Below are positions 16,564-23,729 of a DNA stretch of 36,331 nucleotides, in pieces. Positions within the stretch are counted from its first letter, which is position 1. Each line of letters begins with the position of its first letter. A model generated the notes under the pieces. It was given only the letters and a program-made list of their open reading frames with translations. It was not told the origin of the DNA and searched no databases. A program made the translations under genes and the position numbers. The stretch spans positions 1-36,331 of the forward strand of contig CALATN010000140.1 in the NCBI GenBank assembly GCA_937891895.1, in the 5' to 3' direction. This stretch comes from an uncultured Clostridia bacterium (GTDB lineage Bacteria > Bacillota > Clostridia > Oscillospirales > Ruminococcaceae).

Positions 16564-18084
16564 TTAAGCAACTCTCTTGCTAAAAGTTTTATATTTATGT
16601 TTTATTTCCTTGATAAAGAACAATTCCTTATCAGCAGAACGGCAATATATTCTCTTATCATTATCTGAAACGAAAAATATTGCATTACCGATTTGCACAC
16701 AATACACCCGCTCGATTCTTACATTTCCACTTGCACCATTAAAGGCAACAACATTACCATTCTTTGTTTTAAATCCTAATAAAGAATAACCATCAGATTT
16801 ACTTTTTATATTCCACAAATCAAATTTAAGATTTGCTTTTCCACCCATAACAACATTAAAAACGTTATCTGTATCAAATTCATAATCCTTGTATCGTTCC
16901 ATAAATCTGTCATAAAAGTATGTTACTTTCTGTTTGCAGTAATCAAGCAACATATAACCTATTGCATTAAGAGTATCTGCATAATTGTCAAGAGTTAAGT
17001 TCTGCTTGTCCTTAATATTTGCAATTAAAGATTTGTTATTGCTGCATATTTCAACAATATCATCATCTGAAATCCATTTATAATAAGTATCATCCTGAAC
17101 AGTTTCAGGTACATAGTCAATGAGTTTATTTGCCATAACTATAAGACGGTTTGTTTTATATGTTGTCTGTCTGATAAATACATTATTAATGTCACCTCTT
17201 TGTGTTTGGTTACGATACTGATTTCTTGTCAGGGATGTACCTTTTAATTCAACAGTACAATCACAAAGCAACTGAAATATTTCATCAAGCACGGCTGAAT
17301 AACGCTGCTGTGAAATTTCTTCATTGTATCTAAGCTGATATAATGAAATCATCTCAAAGTCCTTTGGAAAGTCAAAATCATCTTGTTTAAGATAGTATTT
17401 GTATCTGTAATATCTTTGCAAAAGTTTAATTACATTTCTCTGCGTTGTTGCATTAGGTGAACACAGTTCACTTACATCATAGGTCTTTAGAATATTAATA
17501 AGTTCTCTAAATCCACCTATGTAATCACTTTTTACATTTTCTTCATCAATAAAACCTGATTGACAAGGATTCTTTATAAGAGAATAGTATGAATATTCTT
17601 CATCATTGCTGTTGACACAAATATCACTATTGTAATGTACGGACATTCCTATACTTTTACCTAAAAACAGCTTCAGTTTATATGTCAACGTTTGATAGAT
17701 TTCACTGCTTGTATGAGGATTAAATGATTGGTCTTTAAACATTTGATGCAATATTGCAATTGCCGTTTTCTTTAAATCCTCAATTGTTCCGCAATATATA
17801 GAATCTGAGTATTTATTATGTTCTGTATCTATACCAAACTCTGTAAACTCACTGTATCGGTTTATGATAATTCGTTCTAAGTTAACGTCAGTAAGTTTAA
17901 AATGACTTCGTTTATATTTTCTTCCGTCATCGTTATCATCTTCATCTTCTTCAAACTCAGTATCGTCATCTTGCTTATTTGCATAAGTGTATTCAATTTC
18001 ATCTCTATACAGAGTATCAAATATCTCTTTGTTTCCGTTCCTGTACTCTTTAAATACGTCAATAAGTTCTGCTATAATAATCAC
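16564..18084 (-). CDS. 506-aa unknown protein of the replication block
   Basis: I do not recognise this protein. Visible parts are an N-terminal helix (ELIDVFKEYRNGNKEIFDTLY) that faintly recalls region 1.2-2 of sigma-70-like factors, a highly acidic stretch at about 36-52, and a long helical middle. The C-terminal domain of about 90 residues is beta-rich (GYSLLGFKTKNGNVVAF; RVYCVQIGNAIFFVSDNDKRIYCRS). The start is unclear: GTG 18084 directly abuts AAGGAAG, and the next codons offer only ATT or ATA at normal spacing, so an atypical start is possible. It follows the primase in the same direction across a repeat-rich gap, which suggests a role in replication or late control. Confidence 0.7.
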   Translation of the reverse strand: MIIIAELIDVFKEYRNGNKEIFDTLYRDEIEYTYANKQDDDTEFEEDEDDNDDGRKYKRSHFKLTDVNLERIIINRYSEFTEFGIDTEHNKYSDSIYCGTIEDLKKTAIAILHQMFKDQSFNPHTSSEIYQTLTYKLKLFLGKSIGMSVHYNSDICVNSNDEEYSYYSLIKNPCQSGFIDEENVKSDYIGGFRELINILKTYDVSELCSPNATTQRNVIKLLQRYYRYKYYLKQDDFDFPKDFEMISLYQLRYNEEISQQRYSAVLDEIFQLLCDCTVELKGTSLTRNQYRNQTQRGDINNVFIRQTTYKTNRLIVMANKLIDYVPETVQDDTYYKWISDDDIVEICSNNKSLIANIKDKQNLTLDNYADTLNAIGYMLLDYCKQKVTYFYDRFMERYKDYEFDTDNVFNVVMGGKANLKFDLWNIKSKSDGYSLLGFKTKNGNVVAFNGASGNVRIERVYCVQIGNAIFFVSDNDKRIYCRSADKELFFIKEIKHKYKTFSKRVA

Positions 18085-18157
18085 CTTCCTTTAAATTTGT
18101 TTACAAACTTTGAAAAAACCTCAAAAATTACCACATTGATTTTTACGCTCAACAAAA

Positions 18158-18302
18158 ATGCAAGATTTTTACAAGTGAGTTTTCAATTTTGAATGTCAGT
18201 AAAATCCTATCATTGCAAAGATTTATGCAAGATTTTTACAACCATTGTATAACAAATGAATTATATCCCGTAGGGATACCACCGTCGGAGACCCCCTACG
18301 GG
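18158..18302. promoter_or_regulatory. Iteron-like repeats and GC-rich hairpin, candidate origin
   Basis: The 17-mer ATGCAAGATTTTTACAA occurs exactly at 18158-18174 and 18225-18241. Degenerate relatives (TGATTTTTACG near 18138, TTGCAAAGATTTATG near 18213) lie around it. CCCGTAGGG (18267-18275) and CCCTACGGG (18294-18302) then form a perfect 9-bp inverted repeat with an 18-base loop, the most GC-rich spot in an AT-rich gap. Next to a primase gene this fits a replication origin. A transfer origin or single-strand initiation site is the alternative. Confidence 0.5.
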
Positions 18303-18398
18303 AATACAGTACCCATAATAATAGTGTACTTATAATTCAATTAAAAATAAAAATGCTTATAAATTAATTATTCAAAATAAAAAATATATAAATAATTA

Positions 18399-19985
18399 TT
18401 AGGAAGCTATTTTATATACATTATAAGTTCTTCCATTAAGATTAGTATTTCTTTCAATAGCGATAATTCCAGCTTTATTAAGCCTTTGAATATATCTGCT
18501 TATGTTACCTTCATCCATTTTCAAATCTTTTGCAAGAGTTGCGTAAGTAACATCTCTATTGAGTTGTAAATTTCGTGCAAGACACAAATAAACTAAGTAT
18601 TCCTGCTTATTTATGAGTTTATTTATTAAACAAAGTGTTGCAAAATATGAATATCGAGTATATCCAGCACCATAATTTGCAATCTCGGTCTTTAAGTAAA
18701 TTTTTTTAGTGTCATTATATGTGATATAGTTTCTCTCCAACAAGTCATTAAGATATTTTGTTAATGTATCTCTTGTAATACAACATTTCTTTGTCGTAGT
18801 GTTTGTTAATTTCTCCACTAAACGCTTCCTTGACAAACCCTTACTGTTAAAATCAAGTACGCTTATAATCATATAATGATAACCATTAAGCTTTTGAATT
18901 ACCTTATCTTTAAGCTGGTTATTATCCATCATCAGTTCCTCACTTTTAACATTTCCTGTTTGCTTCTCTACGGTTCTACATAATGTTCTATCACAAAATC
19001 TATTTATAGTTTGCTGGTCACGTTCATTCGGAACAGTACAACCTAAAAGCTTGTATTTTCCATTCCAATATGCTTTAAAGTCCTGTTCTACAATTTCAGG
19101 TGGTTTAGGTGGTTGACATCTCAAATTCCACTCGTGGACTTTTCTTAACGCATTATATTCTGTATATGCCTTTATATCTCTTAAATAATTTGTGATACGT
19201 CCTAAAGCAAAATTACGCTCACCCTCTCGCACACCTTCAGCAATCATAGCTTCAATGCAATAGTACGAGGATTCTGTTGTAAATTCTGAAGGAGGTATTC
19301 TTTGCACCTGCTCCCAAAATACTTTATTGTATTTTTTCTGCTCAATTAATGCTTCTATTTTAAGCAGATTATACGGTTTAAATCTCTCAGGATTACTTTC
19401 AAAATTGTTAGCTACAATCGCAACAACCTTTTGATTTTCCTTATCCTTCAAATTAATGCTTGTAGGGATTCTCACAATTTGTGTAATCAAGGTTGCTTTC
19501 AAATCAGCACCAAGAATTTCCCCTAATTCATGATTTACTGTTGTCATACGCTCATTATTTTTATATCTCTTTGTAGCAATATAATAGTGATAACCGTGTC
19601 CAGTATCAACAATCATATGGTTAAACAGTGTTTTTATTCTGCTCTTGATATGTGTTGAAAAATCCGTAACGTCAGTATATTCAGGATAATCCTTTCTGTC
19701 AAAATCAAGCATCAACACTTTTCTTTTGTACATATGAGAAGCTTCTCCTGATTGCCCTTTAGTTGTTGCAAGTCCTATATAAATATGGTAATTGTACTTA
19801 TATTTCTTGATAAACTCCTCAATTTCTGATTTATGTTTGAAGAATTTCTGCAAGGAAATATCCTCGTTTTCAGCCTTAATTGCAACTATTCTTACAAATT
19901 CGTTATCTTCAAGGCTGAAATCGTCTGTTTCTTCGTCAAAATCAAACAGCACCTTTAAATAATTGTCTAAACTAAATCTTGCCAT
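18399..19985 (-). CDS. RepB/AEP-type replication primase with C-terminal winged helices
   Basis: This 528-aa protein has an archaeo-eukaryotic-type primase domain. LMLDFD gives the metal-binding D94 and D96, VDTGHGYHYY gives the sGxGxH motif (H130, H133), and IVRIPTSINLK gives R172. After a helical linker (about 230-330) the C-terminus holds winged-helix segments (RKRLVEKLTNTTTKKCCITRDTLTKYL and TYATLAKDLKMDEGNISRYIQRL) suited to origin binding. It would prime DNA synthesis on the element's origin, probably the repeats just downstream at 18158-18302. The ATG at 19985 lacks a well-spaced ribosome site (AGGGGAAG is about 14 bases away), so expression may be low. Confidence 0.85.
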   Translation of the reverse strand: MARFSLDNYLKVLFDFDEETDDFSLEDNEFVRIVAIKAENEDISLQKFFKHKSEIEEFIKKYKYNYHIYIGLATTKGQSGEASHMYKRKVLMLDFDRKDYPEYTDVTDFSTHIKSRIKTLFNHMIVDTGHGYHYYIATKRYKNNERMTTVNHELGEILGADLKATLITQIVRIPTSINLKDKENQKVVAIVANNFESNPERFKPYNLLKIEALIEQKKYNKVFWEQVQRIPPSEFTTESSYYCIEAMIAEGVREGERNFALGRITNYLRDIKAYTEYNALRKVHEWNLRCQPPKPPEIVEQDFKAYWNGKYKLLGCTVPNERDQQTINRFCDRTLCRTVEKQTGNVKSEELMMDNNQLKDKVIQKLNGYHYMIISVLDFNSKGLSRKRLVEKLTNTTTKKCCITRDTLTKYLNDLLERNYITYNDTKKIYLKTEIANYGAGYTRYSYFATLCLINKLINKQEYLVYLCLARNLQLNRDVTYATLAKDLKMDEGNISRYIQRLNKAGIIAIERNTNLNGRTYNVYKIAS

Positions 19986-20072
19986 CTATATTATTCATCT
20001 TCCCCTTCATAATTTTTCGTTCTACACTATTTTAGGCTTTGTATTTTTCTCTTTATTTGTTACCGTTCTTTA

Positions 20073-20840
20073 TTAATCCAAAAGATGCTGATATGCAAAT
20101 ACAATGTTGTCACAATTGTACTTTTCAGGATTTGAAACACTTATCACAAATGTTCCATTTTCCTTATTGTCCTTGATTTCGACAATCTCATTGAAATTAA
20201 TAGTAAATGCAGAAGCTACAGCATAGCCTAAATTTAATGAGCATACAATAGAGCTTTTACCGATAATCACATTTGTAAAGTTCCCTGCATATTCATAATT
20301 TTCAGTCCCAAACATAATTGTAATAGCATATTCGCCATCACCATCATTAACTGTATCTGCAATCGTATTAAACTTCTTTAATGCAGGAAACTTGTGAAGT
20401 CGATGTGCTTTAAGATTATTGTATTCTGTAAGTGCTTTTTCAGCGTTCTTCTTGAAATATTCGTCAGACTTATCAGTATCAATAATGCTTGTTGCGCTGC
20501 TGTGTTTACACTTTTCTTCAACCATTGTGAAAAGCTTACCTGCATTAACATAAGGTATAATACCTTCGGATTCTCCGATTCTATTAAGTGCATAGTAAAT
20601 GTCTTCTTCAAGGGCGAAAATGTCTACAAACATATTATCAACAACATTGTCCTGATACTTTTTTACAATAGTATCATTCTCAATATTTTCTCCACAACAG
20701 AGGTCAGGTGTATTAAGCACCTTTGTCAATCTTGCTATGTTTTCTGAATTGTGTGGAGGTGTTGTATTATCATAACAATCTGCAATTAAATCAGCTACAG
20801 CATTTACTACTATAAGATTTTGTGTTGAATTATCCTTCAT
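20073..20840 (-). CDS. Unknown protein, paralogue of the 20920 gene
   Basis: This 255-aa protein belongs to no family I recognise. The first half is helical and acidic; the second half is beta-rich (GEYAITIMFGTENYEYAGNF, NVIIGKSSIVCSL, NGTFVISVSNPEKY). It shares patterned similarity with the next gene upstream: YVNAGKLFTMVEEKC here against FENAGKILSIVQRYI there, and FTNVIIGKSSIVCSL against FNHIVFDGTTIIFYE. This suggests an old duplication. The ATG at 20840 has AAAGGAGATAG upstream. It precedes the primase in the same operon. Confidence 0.75.
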   Translation of the reverse strand: MKDNSTQNLIVVNAVADLIADCYDNTTPPHNSENIARLTKVLNTPDLCCGENIENDTIVKKYQDNVVDNMFVDIFALEEDIYYALNRIGESEGIIPYVNAGKLFTMVEEKCKHSSATSIIDTDKSDEYFKKNAEKALTEYNNLKAHRLHKFPALKKFNTIADTVNDGDGEYAITIMFGTENYEYAGNFTNVIIGKSSIVCSLNLGYAVASAFTINFNEIVEIKDNKENGTFVISVSNPEKYNCDNIVFAYQHLLD

Positions 20841-20919
20841 ATTATCTATCTCCTTTTATATAGTATAAGCCTTAATCTCACTTTGGCTGTGTTCGCTGTT
20901 AATGTTGGATTAACTTAAA

Positions 20920-21753
20920 TTATCTATAATAGAATGTGGTAATCATAAATTCAGCACCGTCAGACATAGTTACAAGATAAATGTGATATGTGCTTTCTTC
21001 TGTAGACTCGGTATCTGCAATTTTGATTGTTTTAATATCCTCAGGCGAAAGAATAAAACGGCTGTTACAAGTATAATCGTAAGTATCATCTTTTCTTTTC
21101 ATTTCATAAAAAATGATAGTTGTTCCATCAAAAACAATATGGTTAAAGTTGGTTTTATATTTGTGAGTATCAGAAATTGTTTCAATAGTTCCCTTTTCAA
21201 AACCTTCAAGGTTATTAAAGAAAATATTATAATCATCTGTCTGTGTTGATGTCCAAACTTTTCCGCTTACATACTCAGCTGTTTTACATTTACCGATATT
21301 ATAAAAATCAGTTTCATTGAGTTCTTCAAGCAAAGTGATAGGTGGTGTTGTTTCACCGTCAATGTATCTCTGAACGATTGAAAGAATCTTACCAGCGTTT
21401 TCAAAAACAATTTTGCTGGTGTCTTCATACACATATTCAAGGTTATATTCACTCAAACAATGCAGAAGGTCTCTCAAAAAGTAAGTAAGGACACAAATTG
21501 GAGCATCACAGTTTTCAAAAAATTCTGTCCACTCATCATTTACACGCTGTTCCGTATTATCGCCACTCATAAAGTGCAGATTACAATAGGATGATGGACA
21601 ATTAAGTAAATAATCGATTTGAGTTTCTCTTGCTGGATTATGTGAAACGAAATCCTCGAAATAGCAAATGTTATAGTCTTTATCAATTACCTCATAAAGT
21701 GCGTGTGCCAGTACAGCGTTTTCTGAAATAGTTACATTAATTGTGTTTGACAT
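20920..21753 (-). CDS. Unknown protein, paralogue of the 20073 gene
   Basis: This 277-aa protein, SNTINVTISENAVLAHALYE onward, has a helical N-terminal half and a beta-rich C-terminal half like its neighbour. I chose ATG 21753, with GGAGAT at normal spacing; a longer open frame to 21903 overlaps the preceding gene and has no ribosome site. It lies 22 bases after the 66-aa gene and 79 bases before its paralogue, so the three form one operon feeding the primase. Function unknown. Position early in the lytic-like leftward operon suggests a replication accessory or host-takeover role. Confidence 0.75.
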   Translation of the reverse strand: MSNTINVTISENAVLAHALYEVIDKDYNICYFEDFVSHNPARETQIDYLLNCPSSYCNLHFMSGDNTEQRVNDEWTEFFENCDAPICVLTYFLRDLLHCLSEYNLEYVYEDTSKIVFENAGKILSIVQRYIDGETTPPITLLEELNETDFYNIGKCKTAEYVSGKVWTSTQTDDYNIFFNNLEGFEKGTIETISDTHKYKTNFNHIVFDGTTIIFYEMKRKDDTYDYTCNSRFILSPEDIKTIKIADTESTEESTYHIYLVTMSDGAEFMITTFYYR

Positions 21754-21775
21754 AATAAAAATCTCCTTTTTTAAA

Positions 21776-21976
21776 TTACTTGTTATTCTTTGACATATAG
21801 TCCATATACATTTTGCCAATTTCAACAGATGTTGTATTGAAACGTTGAGCAAGCTTATCAGCTTTGGCTCTAAGTACAAGTAAGCCCTTATCCAAGGGAA
21901 CATCCTTCAATTCTTGTTCAATTTCTTTAGCCATCTGTTCAATTGCATTTTCGATAAGATACTTTGAATACGCCAT
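21776..21976 (-). CDS. Small helical protein, first gene of the leftward operon
   Basis: This 66-aa, almost wholly helical protein (AYSKYLIENAIEQMAKEIEQELKD, then GLLVLRAKADKLAQRFNTTSVEIGKMYMDYM) has no recognised family. It is the first gene after the attenuator leader and so the first to be made when the leader is read through. AGGATT lies upstream of ATG 21976 at acceptable spacing. Length and position recall small phage early regulators, but nothing in the sequence proves that. Confidence 0.65.
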   Translation of the reverse strand: MAYSKYLIENAIEQMAKEIEQELKDVPLDKGLLVLRAKADKLAQRFNTTSVEIGKMYMDYMSKNNK

Positions 21977-22038
21977 AATTCTAATCCTTTCATTTATATA
22001 AATCCGCTGCTCTCACTCACGGGATATTCTCTGTTAAT

Positions 22039-22105
22039 GTAAAAATAAAAAGTCAGGGCATATCTCTACATTGGACTTCTCCTTTCCATAGAGTCACACC
22101 CTGAC
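22039..22105 (-). terminator. Leader terminator T2 with an AUG-UAG start-stop
   Basis: On the minus strand GTCAGGG (22105-22099) pairs with CCCTGAC (22058-22052), followed by TTTTTATTTTT. Inner pairs CTCTA/TAGAG and TGGA/TCCA place AAGGAG (22084-22079) in the apical loop. Seven bases after that ribosome site is ATG (22071-22069) followed at once by TAG. A ribosome held on this minimal frame would prevent the terminator folding, giving translation-dependent attenuation of the 21976 operon. Confidence 0.65.
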
Positions 22106-22118
22106 ATAACAATTGAAA

Positions 22119-22237
22119 TTAAAAAAGGTGACACTGAATAAACCATATCCATACAGATATAGCTTGTCCATCGTCACCTTGACAATCGATTTCGCTTGTG
22201 GTATAATCTAATGGAATAAGATTACATCGTCAAGGTG
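22119..22237 (-). promoter_or_regulatory. Attenuator T1: competing terminator and antiterminator
   Basis: In the leftward leader three segments compete. A is CACCTTGAC at 22237-22229. B is GTCAAGGTGAC, beginning at 22183. C is GTCACCTT at 22132-22125. B with C gives an 8-bp stem with an inner 7-bp stem (CTATATC/GATATGG), followed by seven U: an intrinsic terminator. A with B gives a 9-bp perfect stem, 12 bp including one G-U, that excludes the terminator. The T-G wobble in CTATATC/GATATGG is a mismatch on the other strand, so selection is on the leftward RNA. Confidence 0.7.
22179..22207 (+). promoter_or_regulatory. Antisense RNA promoter
   Basis: TTGACA (22179-22184) and TATAAT (22202-22207) are both perfect with a 17-bp spacer. 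Transcription should start near 22214 and run right, against the leader of the primase operon. No protein gene begins before the terminator hairpin ending at 22378, so the product is an RNA. Confidence 0.88.
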
Positions 22238-22386
22238 TGGTCTATTCACTTTATACATAGTTCTTGATTTTGTTGTCAGCTTAATCAAGAACAGATTTTT
22301 TGTGAGTTGTCAGCTCACAAGTTTTATTTTCATATTTTATAATGGGAAGCCTCTTTGATGTTGTCAGCATCAGGGAGGTTTTTCTC
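22214..22386 (+). ncRNA. Antisense regulatory RNA with three identical heptaloops
   Basis: A predicted RNA of about 170 nt runs from the consensus promoter to an intrinsic terminator. Hairpin 1 is GTTCTTGATT/AATCAAGAAC (22260-22292). Hairpin 2 is TTGTGAG/CTCACAA (22300-22320). Hairpin 3 is CCTCTTTGATG/CATCAGGGAGG (22350-22378), followed by TTTTTCT, the terminator. The stems differ in sequence, but each presents the same nonamer GTTGTCAGC (loop TTGTCAG closed by G-C). Two G-U pairs in hairpin 3 are C-A mismatches on the other strand, so this hairpin is selected on the plus RNA. The 5' part includes the complement of antiterminator strand A (22229-22237). Expected to pair with the leader and force termination. 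Confidence 0.75.
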
Positions 22387-22397
22387 GGTATAGTTAC

Positions 22398-22426
22398 ATT
22401 ATAGTATTTAATTATCAATATGTCAA
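22398..22426 (-). promoter_or_regulatory. Main leftward operon promoter
   Basis: On the minus strand TTGACA (22426-22421) and TATAAT (22403-22398) are consensus with a 17-bp spacer. The start near 22391 gives a leader of about 415 nt before the first gene at 21976. That leader is antisense to the whole plus-strand RNA and contains both terminators T1 and T2. Confidence 0.88.
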
Positions 22427-22441
22427 TGAAAAAACATCACA

Positions 22442-22483
22442 AATTTCACGATATTTTTTCTATGTTATGAAATTCGTGAAATT
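22442..22483. promoter_or_regulatory. Operator inverted repeat between the divergent promoters
   Basis: AATTTCACGA (22442-22451) and TCGTGAAATT (22474-22483) are perfect 10-bp inverted half sites, centre to centre 32 bp or about three helical turns. They lie between the leftward promoter and the repressor gene's own promoter, the natural place for the XRE repressor encoded next door to control both. Confidence 0.6.
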
Positions 22484-22485
22484 CA

Positions 22486-22514
22486 TTGACTTTTATTCAA
22501 AAATGTGATATGAT
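22486..22514 (+). promoter_or_regulatory. Repressor gene promoter
   Basis: TTGACT (22486-22491) and TATGAT (22509-22514) have a 17-bp spacer on the plus strand, 26 bp before the repressor ATG. Confidence 0.8.
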
Positions 22515-22540
22515 ATATACAACGTGAGGTGAATGTATCT

Positions 22541-23575
22541 ATGCCATATACAAAAGTAACAAAAGAGCTTTCCGAAACAATTAAACATTTAAGAGTTGTA
22601 ACCAAAATAACCGCTGCGGAATTAGCAAAAGCTGTTAATCGTAGTGGAGGTTATATATCAAATCTTGAAAATGGTAAGACATCTCAAATAGAGTTACCAG
22701 AGTTATTCAAGATTTTTAATTACTTTAAAGGCAAGAGCGATGAAAGCGACATTATTATCACACAATTTTTAGATAAAGGAATCATGCCATTTTTATCGAA
22801 ATCTGAAACTCGTGAAAATGAAGAATTTGTTCGCTTTGACAAACAATTTCGTAAAATAAAAATACCTAAATCATACATTGAGTATATTAAAACAGAACTT
22901 CAAGATAGCAATATAACCTCTTTTGATGTTATGAATGAGGTAAATTCAAATCGTTTCATTGATAATGCAGAAGAATACAAAAAGAATACCATTGTGATAA
23001 TTCAAGATGAACGAGGAATAGGCGAACGTATTATTTTTGATTTAGACATTAACTTACTCCAATATATTATAGATGGTAAAGTAACAACTTCAAACTATAT
23101 CAATCTTAACGGCATACTTTATGGATTGTATTTAAAACAAGGTTATGATGAAATAACTGCAACAGAAAAAGCACATGACAGACTTGTTACAGATAAGATA
23201 TATACTTTATTAGAACGAAAAAAACTTATGAAAAAAGAAAATATAGGTTTAGTTTTTAATAAAGCTAACTTAAATGATACACAATTACCTGACGATATAA
23301 ATGAATTTTACGAAATATCTCAGAAAATATTTGAAATATTAGAAACACTGAATGATATTAATTCGGAATATACAGTTAACAAGCTTCATTCATTATATAG
23401 TAATCTCCAAAAAACAAAAACCCGTAGTTTTACGGTCGGTTGTTTTGGATTGCCATTTCACTTAACAGAGTCATTAACTTCAAAAGAGAGCAAACAACTG
23501 TATAAAGAGATTACAGAATTAATTACTTTACGTTGCCAATCTAATGATGATGAGACAGAATTGGATATGTATTAA
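22541..23575 (+). CDS. XRE-family phage-type repressor
   Basis: This 344-aa protein has an N-terminal helix-turn-helix of the XRE/cI type (residues about 12-62: LRVVTKITAAELAKAVNRSGGYISNLENGK). The long C-terminal region has no recognised peptidase or metal-binding motif. There is no clear ImmA-type or LexA-type cleavage site, so the induction route is unknown. I chose ATG 22541, preceded by GAGGTGA; the GTG at 22529 overlaps that site. The gene is divergent from the primase operon and lies next to the 22442-22483 operator, the usual arrangement of an immunity repressor. A C-terminal motif FGLPFHL is conspicuous but unassigned. Confidence 0.8.
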   Translation: MPYTKVTKELSETIKHLRVVTKITAAELAKAVNRSGGYISNLENGKTSQIELPELFKIFNYFKGKSDESDIIITQFLDKGIMPFLSKSETRENEEFVRFDKQFRKIKIPKSYIEYIKTELQDSNITSFDVMNEVNSNRFIDNAEEYKKNTIVIIQDERGIGERIIFDLDINLLQYIIDGKVTTSNYINLNGILYGLYLKQGYDEITATEKAHDRLVTDKIYTLLERKKLMKKENIGLVFNKANLNDTQLPDDINEFYEISQKIFEILETLNDINSEYTVNKLHSLYSNLQKTKTRSFTVGCFGLPFHLTESLTSKESKQLYKEITELITLRCQSNDDETELDMY

Positions 23576-23592
23576 TATCATATTTTACATTA

Positions 23593-23626
23593 GTGTCCTA
23601 TACATATAGAGTGTAGGACACCTTAT
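23593..23626 (+). terminator. Probable repressor gene terminator
   Basis: GTGTCCTA (23593-23600) and TAGGACAC (23614-23621) form an 8-bp stem followed by CTTATTCT. The T tract is weak, so readthrough into the structured region is possible. Confidence 0.55.
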
Positions 23627-23729
23627 TCTCCCCATTTACAAAGCAAATTAACCATAAATCCAGCACTCTACTTTCACCCTACTAATTACCCTCTGAAGCA
23701 CTCTCATCTTCAAATTAAAAGAAATACTC

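Noticed and set aside
22125..22180. Simple repressor operator pair at GGTGAC/GTCACC
   Set aside because: Operator use cannot be excluded. However, the U tract, the inner stem with strand-specific wobble and the competing upstream strand fit an attenuator better.
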